From the NCBI GenBank assembly GCA_020638955.1, contig JACKHO010000002.1, positions 310,001 through 374,000 of the forward strand: a stretch of DNA of 64,000 nt. Direction: 5' to 3'. The DNA is from Planctomycetaceae bacterium. GTDB lineage: Bacteria; Planctomycetota; Planctomycetia; Planctomycetales; Planctomycetaceae. Below, in pieces: positions 1 through 9,939 of the stretch; positions within the stretch are counted from its first letter, which is position 1, and each line of letters opens with the position of its first letter. The position numbers and the translations under genes were made by a program. A model generated the notes under the pieces. It ran no database searches. It saw only the letters and a program-made list of their open reading frames with translations, and was not told the DNA's origin.

Positions 1-26
1 CGCGCCACAGCCGTCGACGTCAAGAG

Positions 27-50
27 GAATTTCTATTGCGATAGAAATTC
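27..50. terminator. Perfect hairpin downstream of the sulfatase
   Basis: A perfect 10-bp inverted repeat (GAATTTCTAT / ATAGAAATTC) with a TGCG loop lies about 50 bases past the stop of the minus-strand sulfatase. It has no clear T-run on either side, so it may be a transcript-end stabilising hairpin or a small palindromic repeat rather than a classical intrinsic terminator. Confidence 0.4.
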
Positions 51-101
51 GGACCGCGGCCGCATGTGCTTCGTGACGAGGAGGCGGCTGAACCGAGCGT
101 G

Positions 102-1610
102 TTACTTCCCAGTCTCGGAAAGAATGGCCGCGAGCGATGCGGCGATTTTTTCATTGGTCAGATGCGGGTCATTGACTGCCTGGCCATATTCACGCAAAGC
201 CGTTGCCAGTCGTCGCGACACATCTTTGGTCTCCGGCTTGCCGTAGAAATTCTGCAGTTCATCAGGGTCTTGGGCGGCATCGAACAGCCAAGGCGTGTCG
301 TTAATGGAAAGTATGAGCTTGTAGCGCGAATCCACAGCAGCCACCCAGGCGGCTGATGTCCCCGCGTTGCGCAAAAACGTGATTGGACTCGGCTGATTCT
401 CGTTTCGCGTTTTAGAACCGTCGGCCAGTTCCGTCGATAAATTGCGTCCCTGGTCATCCGGGTTGGCTGGCAAGTTCAACAGGCCCATGACCGTCGGGGT
501 GATGTCCACGGTGCCGACGGGATCTGAATAGTATTCGCCGGGCTGAATTCGCTTCGGAAACCGCAGAATGAGTGGAACCCGGGCTGAGCCCTCGTAGGGA
601 TTTCCTTTATTCTGCCGGTCGTGTTCGTAGCACAAATCACCGTGGTCGCTGGTCATAATGATGAGCGTGTTCTCCAACCGGCCAGATGCTTCGAGTTGTT
701 CAAGCAGACGACCAATGTTGTCGTCGATGCACTGCACCATTCCAAAGTACTTCGACATGTCCGGGCCACGAAAAATGGGGTGGTTCTTTCCGCCGCCGAG
801 CCACTTTGGTGGTTCGATTCCGGTTTGATACGTTCGTGGTGGAACAAACGGGAGGTCGTCGAAACGGTGGTCGTAGGGGGTGCGGACTGTGTTTGGCCCG
901 TGGGGATCGGGGTAGCTGATGACGGTGAAGAACGGCTTCTCCGCAGACCTGTCGGTGACGAAATCAATTGCCCGGTCGGTGAGCCAGTCGGTGGAGAAAG
1001 ATTGTTCATCAGCACCGTCGATGTCGTAGGTGGGAACTCCTTTCTTCTCAGGACCAATCCGTGGAATGCCATTTTCGATGACAAACTTTTTCCAGTGGCC
1101 GCGATTGAACATGTACTTCTTGAACTGAAAACCGCCATCGACTTCAGGGCTCCATTCGGGTTTTCCTGTGCCTCCCAAGTGCCACTTTCCGATGAACGCC
1201 GTTCTATAGCCGACATCATTCAAACGGTCGGCCAGTGTGGGAATAGATCGATCAAGCACAAGGTCATTCGCGGGAACACCGGTGGCGTGAGGGTATCGAC
1301 CAGTAATCATGGCTGCCCGGCATGGCGAGCAAACAGGCGCTGTGGCGTAGGCACGGGTGCAGAGCACGCCCTCATGGGCCAGACGGTCGATATTCGGTGT
1401 CTGTACGACGGCACCCAGTCCCCACATTTCCGCCTGTTCTCGATCCATCACTTCGCGATAGCAGCCGAGTGTGCGGAAGTTGTGTTCATCTGTAATGAGC
1501 AACAGCACGTTCGGTTGGGCTGACTTCTCCGCAGAAAACGACGAACTGGAGACAGCGTGCGTGAATGCCCAAGCCGCGAAGACGAACAGCAATTTGAAAC
1601 GACAGTTCAT
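102..1610 (-). CDS. Secreted sulfatase (formylglycine-dependent)
   Basis: A 502-residue protein of the alkaline phosphatase/sulfatase superfamily that should hydrolyse sulfate esters outside the cytoplasm. Residues 1-27 form a signal peptide with a hydrophobic core. The sulfatase start follows at about residue 33, with the metal-binding aspartate in LLITDEHN (D41) and the TPNIDRLA element near 71-78. The formylglycine motif is C94-S-P-C-R98, which fits C-x-P-x-R, so C94 should be the residue converted. A later TSDHGD element supplies further metal ligands. The length is typical of the family. The ATG start is followed directly by the signal peptide. The exact substrate cannot be read from the sequence. 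It is 33 bases downstream of a membrane glycosyltransferase gene on the same strand. Confidence 0.93.
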   Translation of the reverse strand: MNCRFKLLFVFAAWAFTHAVSSSSFSAEKSAQPNVLLLITDEHNFRTLGCYREVMDREQAEMWGLGAVVQTPNIDRLAHEGVLCTRAYATAPVCSPCRAAMITGRYPHATGVPANDLVLDRSIPTLADRLNDVGYRTAFIGKWHLGGTGKPEWSPEVDGGFQFKKYMFNRGHWKKFVIENGIPRIGPEKKGVPTYDIDGADEQSFSTDWLTDRAIDFVTDRSAEKPFFTVISYPDPHGPNTVRTPYDHRFDDLPFVPPRTYQTGIEPPKWLGGGKNHPIFRGPDMSKYFGMVQCIDDNIGRLLEQLEASGRLENTLIIMTSDHGDLCYEHDRQNKGNPYEGSARVPLILRFPKRIQPGEYYSDPVGTVDITPTVMGLLNLPANPDDQGRNLSTELADGSKTRNENQPSPITFLRNAGTSAAWVAAVDSRYKLILSINDTPWLFDAAQDPDELQNFYGKPETKDVSRRLATALREYGQAVNDPHLTNEKIAASLAAILSETGK

Positions 1611-1643
1611 GGTGATTTGATCCCTTGAGGAAATGACTTCGGC

Positions 1644-3956
1644 TCAATGATTTTTCTGCTGACGGACTTCATAGACCGTGAAGATTGGAATTGCCGGACG
1701 ACCTCCCTGCCGAGTGACCAGTTCTGGCCCCCAGGTCCGCAGTTGTTGCTGCCACGAGTCACTCAGTTGTTCGGTTTCCACGTAGGCTGCGGTCGGTGTG
1801 GGAAGTCGCGTCAGGACGTCATCGTAGACGAGTTCATTGAACCGCGCGGGCGTGACGTAGTCGGTGTAACCATACGTTGTGCGATACCTCAGGATTTCAT
1901 GCCAGTTCACCGCGACATGCGTAATGCCATGCTCTTTCAGCACAGCGAGAACTTCCTCGGGACTCTGCATGCTCCGTTCGCCTGACGGGGTATCGTCGCC
2001 CGGAACGCCAGTCCACTCTTCGAACAGCGAAGTGTCGAATACCGTATTGTAAACGTAGTCCCCGCGAAGGTCGAATATTTGTGCCTCGCCGACCAGCAGC
2101 ACGCGCATAGGCTCAGCTCCGTCGCGGTCGTGAACTTCCCGCAACTGTTCGAGGTAGGCGATGAGCGGTGTGAATTGGAATGCCTGCTGCTGAACCTGTT
2201 CGTAGGGCTGCACATAGTTGTTCGGACCGCAAAAGCCGGATGTAGCGAATACAAAGTGGTACACGGTTACGACCACGACCATTGCAATACTGGAAATGAC
2301 TCCCGTCAAGACAATTGGCATGGGGAGGCCTTCATGCTCGTACTCATACTGCCACGACTTCCACAACTGCCGTGTTCCAATTGCTGCCAGAATGCAAAGC
2401 AACGGCAACATGGGAACCCAGAACCGGTCGATACGATGCGTAATGAAAAACCACAGCAGAAAGAACAACAGCGCATACAGTGACACACCACGGACGCGTT
2501 CCCGGCACGGTGCCAGCCATGCGAGAGGAATCAATCCGAACATGAGCGGGCTTTGCCAGTCGCTCTTGCTCGTGACGTCAACGATTTTCTCCCACAAGTC
2601 GAAAATCAGAGCTTGAGGATTTGTCAGCAAATGTGTCGGTGCCGCGTGTCCCGCTTTGAACTTGGCGTCAAGCGTCGCATTCCAGTCAGCACCACCGAAG
2701 AGCGACCAGGCAAAGGGATAAACGGGATTGCCTGTCTCCCAAAAGTTCTTCGCAAGCCAGGGACCGAATGCGATGAGCGCTCCCACAATGTAAGTGAGGA
2801 TGACCCACACAGAGGCTGATTGCTGTGATCTGCGACGCGACCAGACAACATAAATCCAGGCGAGTCCAAACGGGACGCAAATGAACACCAGGCCGGGATA
2901 CTTTGTGGCCGCCGCACATCCTGCGAACAGCCCGACAAGCAGTGGCCAATTCTTGGAGAGGCCATCGATTCTACGTACAGCAATGTCGAAGGCGAGTAAT
3001 GTCAGCATGACGTAGCAACAGAGCGCACCTTCTGTGTAGGCGATAATCGAAATGCGATACACCCACGGAGTTGTCAGAAACAGCGTGGCCGCAATCCAAC
3101 CGGCCGATTCATCGAACGCCCGGGAGACAAATGCGTAAAGTCCCGCCGCCGTAAACAACGCGAAGGAGGCGAGAATCCCTTTGCCGACAATGGCTCCCCA
3201 GTACCAGTCATTCCGCAGCACCATCCCCGTCAATGAGAGCATTTCCGTCAGGAACGGAAAACTCGTGTAAACATTGTGCGGCAGGAACGAAATGCGTCCG
3301 TCTCGGAAGTATTCTTTTGGGCCACCGAGGTGGTACTCCTTCACGTCGAAGTCCATCGAAGGGAGTAACGCACCGCTGACAATGAGCAGCAGGAACAATC
3401 CGCAAATGGCAATGGCTGTACGACGAAACCATTGTGGTGCTGCGGGAATGGAGTCGGCGATTGGATCGCTCTCCTTTGTCGTTCGTCGAACGGTCAGGAC
3501 GACTTCGACCGCCACACTTGCGCCGAGGATTACCACGAGAAGCGCGCTCGACATGAATCCCAGGAGTCCGAGCCCCAGCATGAGCAGCGACAAGGCCCCC
3601 AAACCAAGGCCGCCGCTAAGTGCGAGTCGAGCACTGGAATCGACATCAGAGAACAGACGCAATGCCCGCAATAGAAGTCGCCCCATCGCGACAGCGGCGA
3701 GCACAACGCCGCAGGAAATGAGACCGAGTGGAACTCGCTCCTTCAGGACCTGCCAGACAGTGGGCAAGTCCGTCAGGGCTTTGATGTTGTCGGAGAGGAG
3801 TTCGGGAATTGCCGTAAAGATGTCGAGGCGGGAGACAGGCTCGTTGTTTGGCAGAACGAACTGGAAGAAGCAGAATGTGAAAACGAGCAACCACACCGTT
3901 CCCAGAATTGCTGGGAGTCTCCCAGTCCAGGAATTCGGTGCAGTTTCTTGATTCAA
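1644..3956 (-). CDS. GT39/ArnT-like membrane glycosyltransferase
   Basis: A 770-residue multi-pass membrane protein. The first transmembrane segment lies at about 13-35, then a loop, then many hydrophobic segments up to about residue 570. The region around residue 205, DFDVKEYHLGG, sits just after a membrane segment and resembles the acidic loop of the GT39/PMT family, which uses polyprenyl-phosphate sugars. The last ~200 residues are soluble and presumably extracytoplasmic. The start is a TTG; it is preceded by a GAGG ribosome site about 7 bases upstream and no better start precedes the first membrane segment. It probably transfers a sugar to lipid or protein in the envelope. Acceptor and donor are unknown. 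The sulfatase gene follows 33 bases downstream. Confidence 0.75.
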   Translation of the reverse strand: MNQETAPNSWTGRLPAILGTVWLLVFTFCFFQFVLPNNEPVSRLDIFTAIPELLSDNIKALTDLPTVWQVLKERVPLGLISCGVVLAAVAMGRLLLRALRLFSDVDSSARLALSGGLGLGALSLLMLGLGLLGFMSSALLVVILGASVAVEVVLTVRRTTKESDPIADSIPAAPQWFRRTAIAICGLFLLLIVSGALLPSMDFDVKEYHLGGPKEYFRDGRISFLPHNVYTSFPFLTEMLSLTGMVLRNDWYWGAIVGKGILASFALFTAAGLYAFVSRAFDESAGWIAATLFLTTPWVYRISIIAYTEGALCCYVMLTLLAFDIAVRRIDGLSKNWPLLVGLFAGCAAATKYPGLVFICVPFGLAWIYVVWSRRRSQQSASVWVILTYIVGALIAFGPWLAKNFWETGNPVYPFAWSLFGGADWNATLDAKFKAGHAAPTHLLTNPQALIFDLWEKIVDVTSKSDWQSPLMFGLIPLAWLAPCRERVRGVSLYALLFFLLWFFITHRIDRFWVPMLPLLCILAAIGTRQLWKSWQYEYEHEGLPMPIVLTGVISSIAMVVVVTVYHFVFATSGFCGPNNYVQPYEQVQQQAFQFTPLIAYLEQLREVHDRDGAEPMRVLLVGEAQIFDLRGDYVYNTVFDTSLFEEWTGVPGDDTPSGERSMQSPEEVLAVLKEHGITHVAVNWHEILRYRTTYGYTDYVTPARFNELVYDDVLTRLPTPTAAYVETEQLSDSWQQQLRTWGPELVTRQGGRPAIPIFTVYEVRQQKNH

Positions 3957-4016
3957 CTTTACGCCTCAATCACTTCGCCACAGACACAACTCGCCGGAAA
4001 ATACCATCTCACCAGG

Positions 4017-5639
4017 CTACTTCGCGATGAGCAATTCGGGCTTTTCGAGGACTAGATAGTGGCCGTGATCGGCCGTCACGATGAGTACCGTTTCATCCCA
4101 ACTGCTGTGCTGTTCGACCCAGTCGGTCAGCACTTTGACAGCGGCGTCACCGCTGAGGACTGCTCCAATCGAGTTGTCGATGTTGTTGTCGTGGTTGGCC
4201 CAGTCGACATCGCCAGATTCCACCATGAGCCAGAACGGTTCATCTTTATGGCTGAGAACCTGCAGAGCCGCCTCTGTCAGCTCTGCCAGATTTGGGTTCT
4301 CGACAACATCGGCTTCGGAATACTTTTCCGCCTTCTTCCTCCCGAGTGTCGGGTTGTAGTCACCATCTGCGGTGCGGAAGGGAAGATGGCCACCCGGTCC
4401 ACCGAAGAATCCGAACAGACGGTGTCCGGCTGCATTGGCGTCTTCCACAGCGTTGCTGAGAGCGGCACTCCCTTTGACGCCGGACTCGCGTGTCACCACG
4501 TGGTACTTACCCCCGTTTCGAGCGCTGGCGGCAAGTTGATCGGCCTCGGTGAGGTAGCCGTTACCGGGAACAAAGTTGTCTCCCTGGCCATCATCCTGCT
4601 TGCGATCCTGTCCGAATCCTGCGCCGAGCAACACGTCGACGCCGGGCAGTGGTTCATCTGGATGGCTGATCGACTTCAGACCCAGCAGGTCGCGGGTCAA
4701 ATCCTGATAGTCATTTCGCGTAACGTTATGGGAGTAGGCGGCGGCTGGGGTAGCATGGCTAATGGGGACACTGGTCACGACACCAACTCGGTAACCTTTC
4801 TCCTGAGCACGGTGTGCGATGGTTGTGGCCTGCTTGCCGTTGGAATCGATGTTGATGGCCGCGTTGTAGGTCTTCACGCCAGCAGTCATCGATGTCGCGG
4901 AACTTGCCGAGTCGGTGTAGGCATGACGGAAATTGGAATCAGCCGACTTTCCAATGAGGTATTCCAAATCGGACGTCACCGACCAGGGGTAGGGGCCGCC
5001 GTGTTCCGCGGAGTATCCACCTCGTAGTGATCCCACGTCGAGAGTGGCAACCTGGGTGTTAACGTCGATGTCGAAGTCATTGTTGAACGGGCTGGTGACC
5101 ATCGCACCGAATTGCGTGGTGCCATTGGCCTGATATTCCTGGAAGTGCTGGCCAGCGCCTCGACCTTCTTCGTATCCCACTTTTTGTTGGCGGTAAATGC
5201 TGGCCGCTCGCGTGGTTTGCCAGTCCATGCCGTCGAACACCACCAGAATGATGTGTTTCTTACCCGCCTGAAGTGCGGCGAGTTGAATATCGTGAATGTT
5301 GGTCTGATCGAGGTAGGTGGCGTGAGGATTCAATGTGCCGGTTGGAACCTGACCAAACAGCTTTTCGATTTTGGCTTCATCACGGTACGGGCTGTTATCA
5401 CCTGTGTAGCTGGTGAGATCGATGCCCGGACCTTTACCTGCGGTCCCAAAGCAGTAGACCGGGATGAGCCGGTTGGAGTGTGTGCCCCACAACTTGTAGT
5501 TGTCCGCTTCCCAGCCCCAATGACCGAATTCCGCCGAATTGGACTCGGCAGCTTGAGTTTGCAGGTCGCGGATGGGGTCTTCAGCGTGCAAAACACCTGC
5601 GAACAACAAGGCGAGCGAGAAGGGGAGATATTTGTTCAT
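4017..5639 (-). CDS. Secreted alkaline phosphatase
   Basis: About 540 residues. The chosen ATG begins MNKYLPFSLALLF, a clear signal peptide; a TTG four codons upstream (5651) is less likely. Alkaline phosphatase features are VFDGMDW (metal aspartate), the nucleophile segment TDSASSATSMTAG with the serine after the aspartate, and the metal-binding ADHGHY near the C-terminus. It should release phosphate from organic phosphomonoesters outside the cytoplasm using zinc and magnesium. It resembles the larger secreted alkaline phosphatases rather than the compact E. coli PhoA type. The next gene on the strand is the GT39-like protein 60 bases downstream. No Pho box was recognised upstream, but I cannot exclude one. 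Confidence 0.9.
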   Translation of the reverse strand: MNKYLPFSLALLFAGVLHAEDPIRDLQTQAAESNSAEFGHWGWEADNYKLWGTHSNRLIPVYCFGTAGKGPGIDLTSYTGDNSPYRDEAKIEKLFGQVPTGTLNPHATYLDQTNIHDIQLAALQAGKKHIILVVFDGMDWQTTRAASIYRQQKVGYEEGRGAGQHFQEYQANGTTQFGAMVTSPFNNDFDIDVNTQVATLDVGSLRGGYSAEHGGPYPWSVTSDLEYLIGKSADSNFRHAYTDSASSATSMTAGVKTYNAAINIDSNGKQATTIAHRAQEKGYRVGVVTSVPISHATPAAAYSHNVTRNDYQDLTRDLLGLKSISHPDEPLPGVDVLLGAGFGQDRKQDDGQGDNFVPGNGYLTEADQLAASARNGGKYHVVTRESGVKGSAALSNAVEDANAAGHRLFGFFGGPGGHLPFRTADGDYNPTLGRKKAEKYSEADVVENPNLAELTEAALQVLSHKDEPFWLMVESGDVDWANHDNNIDNSIGAVLSGDAAVKVLTDWVEQHSSWDETVLIVTADHGHYLVLEKPELLIAK

Positions 5640-5819
5640 TGAATCACGCAATAGGAATGTCGGAGGTCATCCTCATCTGTTCATGACGAGGTAACAGACG
5701 GGCTCGGAATTGTAGCTGGCCACGCCCCAGTGTGGCGAGCGATGCATCTGAGAGAAAAGTTCGATACCCTGTAGAGGTGGAGTTTTCGTTCCCTGTTGAC
5801 AATCAGCACATTACGACCA

Positions 5820-6632
5820 ATGACGCAACGAATTGGCTTCCTCGGTTCCGGGAAAATGGCAACCGCTTTCGCAATGGGTTTGAGTTCGTCTGGATACGTT
5901 CAGACCGCTGACATGTTTGCCAGCGATGTTTCCGAGCAGGCCCGGGCAGCGTTCCAGGAAAAGACCGGCGTGACGACCGTCTCAGACAATGCGCAGTTGT
6001 TGGCGCAGGCGGACATCATTTTTGTGGCCATCAAGCCGCAAGTAGCTCATGATGTTCTCATTGATTTGCGAGATTCGGTCGAGGAACGGCATCTGTTCAT
6101 TTCGATTATGGCCGGGGTTCCTCTGTCGAGGCTGCAAACGCTCATCGGCCTGCATACGCGTATCATCAGGGTGATGCCAAATACCCCCGTCCTAGTTGAT
6201 GCGGGGGCTGCGGCCTATTCCCTCGGCTCAGAGGCAACGCCGGAAGATGGTGCGACAGTCCGCAACATGCTTGAAACGGTCGGGATGGCATTGGAAGTAC
6301 CGGAGTCGCAATTAGATGTTGTCACCGGGTTGTCGGGCAGCGGGCCGGCGTACGTATTCCAGATGATTGAAGCTCTCAGTGACGGGGCTGTCCGGATGGG
6401 ATTACCGCGTGAAGCAGCGACACGACTGGCGGCCCAAACGTTGCTCGGTGCGGCCAAAATGGTGCTGGCTGGAAACCATCATCCTGGTGCATTGAAGGAC
6501 ATGGTAACCAGTCCCGGAGGGACCACCATCGCAGGTTTGCATGAAATGGAGCGGGCAGGCATTCGCGCTGGTTTGATGAATGCCGTGGAAGCCGCCACAT
6601 TACGTTCGATTGAGCTGGGTTGCGACGAGTAA
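5820..6632 (+). CDS. proC: Pyrroline-5-carboxylate reductase
   Basis: A 270-residue cytoplasmic enzyme that makes the last step of proline synthesis, reducing 1-pyrroline-5-carboxylate with NAD(P)H. The N-terminal Rossmann motif is IGFLGSGKMATA at residues 5-16. The family signature lies near the middle and C-terminus: MPNTPV, GLSGSGPAYVF, and DMVTSPGGTTIAGL. The ATG at 5820 was preferred over a TTG eight codons upstream because it places the nucleotide-binding motif at the usual distance from the start. The SIS-domain gene follows after about 66 bases on the same strand, so the two may be cotranscribed. Confidence 0.95.
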   Translation: MTQRIGFLGSGKMATAFAMGLSSSGYVQTADMFASDVSEQARAAFQEKTGVTTVSDNAQLLAQADIIFVAIKPQVAHDVLIDLRDSVEERHLFISIMAGVPLSRLQTLIGLHTRIIRVMPNTPVLVDAGAAAYSLGSEATPEDGATVRNMLETVGMALEVPESQLDVVTGLSGSGPAYVFQMIEALSDGAVRMGLPREAATRLAAQTLLGAAKMVLAGNHHPGALKDMVTSPGGTTIAGLHEMERAGIRAGLMNAVEAATLRSIELGCDE

Positions 6633-6698
6633 GCCCTTTCGCGAAACACATTGATTTCACTGCGATTGACAGATTTGAAGAAGTCAGGAATTGCTTAG

Positions 6699-7718
6699 AT
6701 GAACAGTCAAGATTCACGTTACACCCAGTTTGGGCTGACAAAGGACATGCTGGCCACGCCCGATATTGTGCGTCAGTTCAAACCAGGAGTTGTAGAACCG
6801 GTCGTTAGCGGCATCCGGCAGGCGGGTAAGTTGCTGATGACCGGCGAAGGTTCCAGCCGCATTTTCCCCGCCAAGAGTGTTATGCAGCACTCGGGTCGAA
6901 AAGGTTGGAAGACCTCTTTGTGGACGGAAGCCGGGCGACAGGCTCAGGAATACAACCTCGCCGACTGGGCGGTGTTCGCGCTTTCTAACTCCGGTCGCAC
7001 GGCGGAAGTGATTGGCTTGTTCAGCAAGCTGGCGGAAGCTGACCATCAACTACGGTATAGCCTGACGGCGTTTGCCGATTCAAAACTGGAAGCGATGGCA
7101 AACAAAGGATTTGTGCTGGGATGCGGTCCAGAAGGCGCCGTGGCAGCGACGAAGAGTGTCGTCGAACAGGCGTTGTTCTACTGGGCACTGTTGGAAGCAG
7201 TGAACGGCGGTAGTGGTCTGGCTGGTGCACTGGACGCCCTCGCTGGTCAAATGGATGCTGCGTTGAAGTTGGAAATCGACGCAGCACTCGTCCAGCGCAT
7301 TGCACGTGCTGGCACCATTTACTGGGCCGGACGGAATGATGGCGTCGCAGAAGAATTGACGCTGAAGACCAATGAAATCACACGTAAACAGGCCGATTTC
7401 CTCGAAGGGACCTATGCGGTGCACGGCATTGAGGAAGTCATGCAGAAAGATGATGTCGTACTCTGGATGGATCCTTATCCCGACTCCGAAAGCAAATTTG
7501 CCGACGTACTGGGACAGGGCGTGGGCTTGACGATTATCGCCATTGCCGACCGCGACACAATTTTTCCGACCATCCGTATTCCGTCAGCAGGCGACTACGC
7601 TCCGTTCGTGCAAATGTGCGCCGGCTGGAACATTCTTGTGGAAGTTGGACTGGCGTTGGGGATAGACCTCGACAAGCCGGAACGTGCCCGCAAGGTGGGG
7701 AACGAGTTCACTGGATAA
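6699..7718 (+). CDS. SIS-domain sugar isomerase-like protein (GlmS C-terminal type)
   Basis: A 339-residue cytoplasmic protein with two SIS (sugar isomerase) domains. The first begins near residue 38 with LLMTGEGSSRIFP, and a second phosphosugar-binding segment is SNSGRTAEV near residue 98. A CGPEGAVAATKS element resembles the isomerase half of glucosamine-6-phosphate synthase. No glutamine amidotransferase domain is present, so the protein cannot use glutamine by itself. It may be an AgaS-like sugar isomerase/deaminase or an uncharacterised planctomycete relative. It lies between proC and the BatA-like gene, only 9 bases from the latter, which suggests cotranscription. Confidence 0.8.
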   Translation: MNSQDSRYTQFGLTKDMLATPDIVRQFKPGVVEPVVSGIRQAGKLLMTGEGSSRIFPAKSVMQHSGRKGWKTSLWTEAGRQAQEYNLADWAVFALSNSGRTAEVIGLFSKLAEADHQLRYSLTAFADSKLEAMANKGFVLGCGPEGAVAATKSVVEQALFYWALLEAVNGGSGLAGALDALAGQMDAALKLEIDAALVQRIARAGTIYWAGRNDGVAEELTLKTNEITRKQADFLEGTYAVHGIEEVMQKDDVVLWMDPYPDSESKFADVLGQGVGLTIIAIADRDTIFPTIRIPSAGDYAPFVQMCAGWNILVEVGLALGIDLDKPERARKVGNEFTG

Positions 7719-7727
7719 CCAAACCTG

Positions 7728-9827
7728 ATGTCGTTTCTCGCGCCTTTTTATCTGCTCGCCGGACTCGCAATTGCGGGGCCGGTGATTTTCCATCTTATTC
7801 GGCGCACACCGCGTGGACGTCAGGTCTTCGGCAGCCTGATGTTCCTCAAACCCTCTCCGCCGCGGCTCACCAAGCGGAGTCGCATTGAAGACTGGCTTGT
7901 ACTCATCCTCAGAGGACTGGCCCTTCTACTGCTCGCACTGGCATTCGCGAGACCGTTCTTTCGGGAAAAATCTTCACAACTGGTTGATCCCAATAAAGGC
8001 CGCCGCGTTGTCATTCTGCTGGATACGTCAGCGAGCATGCGTCGGGGGGAACTTTGGACGAACGCCGTCGCGGCCGTCGAATCGGTCGCGAGTGACTTGG
8101 GGGCGACAGACGGACTGACCTGCATTATGTTCGACAGCTCGCAACGTGTGCTGATGTCGGAAGAAGAATGGGAGGCCATTCCCACGGGAAGTCGTGCACA
8201 GCAGTTAACCGGATTGCTGGGGCAGACGACTCCCACCTGGAGTGAGACACGACTGGCCGACGCACTCATGGTTGCGGCGGAACAATTGAATTCGGAAGCG
8301 GAGTCCGTTCCATCAAGTCGTGAAGTCGTTCTGATTGCTGATTTGCAGTCGGGAACCGACTGGGAGGCAATCCGTAGTTATGCATGGCCAGGCGACGTTC
8401 GACTGAAGCTCATACCGGTTGCTGAAGGAGGCGAGACGAACATTGGCCTGCAGGTGGTCTCAGACGCAGATCGGCAAGATGGTGAAACGCGCGTCCGGTT
8501 GTCGAGCAGTGCAGAAGCGAGTGAAGAACTGTTTCTTCTGGGCTGGATTGATCGATTCGCCGACTCGACCGACGCACCGGAAGCCTCGATTCCCGTGACC
8601 ATCCCGGCAGGTGAAAGCCGTGTCGTGCGGGCTCCGGCACTGCCCGAAGGTTACTCTGGGCAAGAACTGGTTTTGACGGGCGATGACTGTGAGTTTGACA
8701 ACCGCTGCTTTGTGGCCAGACGTTCTCCCTGGGATGCAACGGTAGTCTGGATTGGAAGCAGGGAACAGAACCCCGGTTCATTGCGATTCTTTTTGAATCC
8801 CCTGTTCCCCGAAACATCTAGGCGAACTGTTTCGATTGTTGATGCCGATGGGCAGGACGTGGCCAGCCTGCCGGAAAAGGTCTCCCTCATTATTTGCTGC
8901 GGCACAGTAGACGCAGAAACGCTAGCCTGGACGAAGTCAAAACTGCAGGCTGGCACGAACGTCCTGTACGTCGCAGATTCGCCCGAGCAGAGTCAGGGAG
9001 TTTTTTCGCTGATTGATCAGTCCGAAGGCGAAGTTATTGCAGAGAATTCGGGTGACTATTTCATGGTGGGGAAAGTCAATTTTGATCATGCCTTGATGGC
9101 CCCGTTTAATGATCCCCGGTTTTCAGATTTCACGAAGCTGCGATTCTGGAAGCGTCGCCGGTTTCCAGAACTCGACTGGACCGCTGCGAAAATCATCTGG
9201 GCTTTCGATGACGGGACCCCCGCCTTGGCCGAGTGGAAAATGAACAACGGTTCGCTCTATTTGCTGGCGTCGACCTGGAAGCGGGAAGACAGCGAATTGG
9301 CACTCTGGAGCAAATTCCCGCCGCTCATGAATGAACTGCTCGACAAAGGCCGACCGCCACTTTCGGAACGTGTGCAGTTCGTGGTGGGTGAAAACATTGT
9401 TCCCGCAAACATTTTCGAGGGAACGGAAGGCAAAGTTTTTCTGCAGTCAGGCTCAACAGATCCAAAGGAGATTTCCGTGTCGGAGAGTTTAGAGTTTGAC
9501 CAGCCGGGACTTATCCGCCTGGCGCGAACTCGTGAAGAACTGCAGGACACACCCGTCGAGTTGGCGGTGAACATTGCGGCAGAGGAATCGAATCTTTCTC
9601 CACTGGATGCCGACCAGTTCACCAGCCTCGGCATCCCGCTGGAATCGAACGACAGTAGCGCAGAAGTCGAGTTGGATGCCGGAACCATGCGGCAACTCAT
9701 GAACGCGGAACTGGAGTCCAAACAACAGTGGTGGCGCTGGATTCTGGTGATCGTCCTCGGACTGCTGTTCGCGGAAACCATTCTGTCGAGCTTCCGTAAA
9801 TCCGAGCAAGTCGTCGAAGCAGCTTAA
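7728..9827 (+). CDS. BatA/VWA-domain membrane protein
   Basis: A 699-residue protein. The N-terminus has the BatA (aerotolerance regulator) layout: a first membrane segment, the FHLIRRTPR stretch, then a conserved segment starting RSRIEDW and a second membrane segment (about 55-75). A von Willebrand A domain follows with the MIDAS motif LLDTSASM near residue 102. A long extracytoplasmic region and a C-terminal membrane segment (about 665-685) complete it. Such proteins are usually linked to MoxR ATPases; here a MoxR gene occurs 34 kb away rather than adjacent. It starts 9 bases after the SIS gene and is probably translated from the same message. Its function in planctomycetes is not established. 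Confidence 0.85.
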   Translation: MSFLAPFYLLAGLAIAGPVIFHLIRRTPRGRQVFGSLMFLKPSPPRLTKRSRIEDWLVLILRGLALLLLALAFARPFFREKSSQLVDPNKGRRVVILLDTSASMRRGELWTNAVAAVESVASDLGATDGLTCIMFDSSQRVLMSEEEWEAIPTGSRAQQLTGLLGQTTPTWSETRLADALMVAAEQLNSEAESVPSSREVVLIADLQSGTDWEAIRSYAWPGDVRLKLIPVAEGGETNIGLQVVSDADRQDGETRVRLSSSAEASEELFLLGWIDRFADSTDAPEASIPVTIPAGESRVVRAPALPEGYSGQELVLTGDDCEFDNRCFVARRSPWDATVVWIGSREQNPGSLRFFLNPLFPETSRRTVSIVDADGQDVASLPEKVSLIICCGTVDAETLAWTKSKLQAGTNVLYVADSPEQSQGVFSLIDQSEGEVIAENSGDYFMVGKVNFDHALMAPFNDPRFSDFTKLRFWKRRRFPELDWTAAKIIWAFDDGTPALAEWKMNNGSLYLLASTWKREDSELALWSKFPPLMNELLDKGRPPLSERVQFVVGENIVPANIFEGTEGKVFLQSGSTDPKEISVSESLEFDQPGLIRLARTREELQDTPVELAVNIAAEESNLSPLDADQFTSLGIPLESNDSSAEVELDAGTMRQLMNAELESKQQWWRWILVIVLGLLFAETILSSFRKSEQVVEAA

Positions 9828-9837
9828 GAGCGGCGAT

Positions 9838-9907
9838 CGAGGTCGGGCCTGGGTATCGTGTCACACGGCGAAGCTCGGTACGAACATCGAATCCCGACTC
9901 GTTTTTT
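9838..9907 (+). terminator. Possible intrinsic terminator after the BatA-like gene
   Basis: CGAGGTCGGG (9838-9847) can pair with CCCGACTCG (9893-9901), with one bulged base, and is followed directly by six T residues. The loop is long (about 45 bases), which weakens the call, but the position ten bases past the stop codon is right. Confidence 0.45.
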
Positions 9908-9939
9908 GTGTCCGAATGAGTGAGGCGATTCAGACGGGA

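Noticed and set aside
621..1523. 300-codon plus-strand open frame
   Set aside because: Antisense to the first sulfatase, which has signal peptide and active-site motif.
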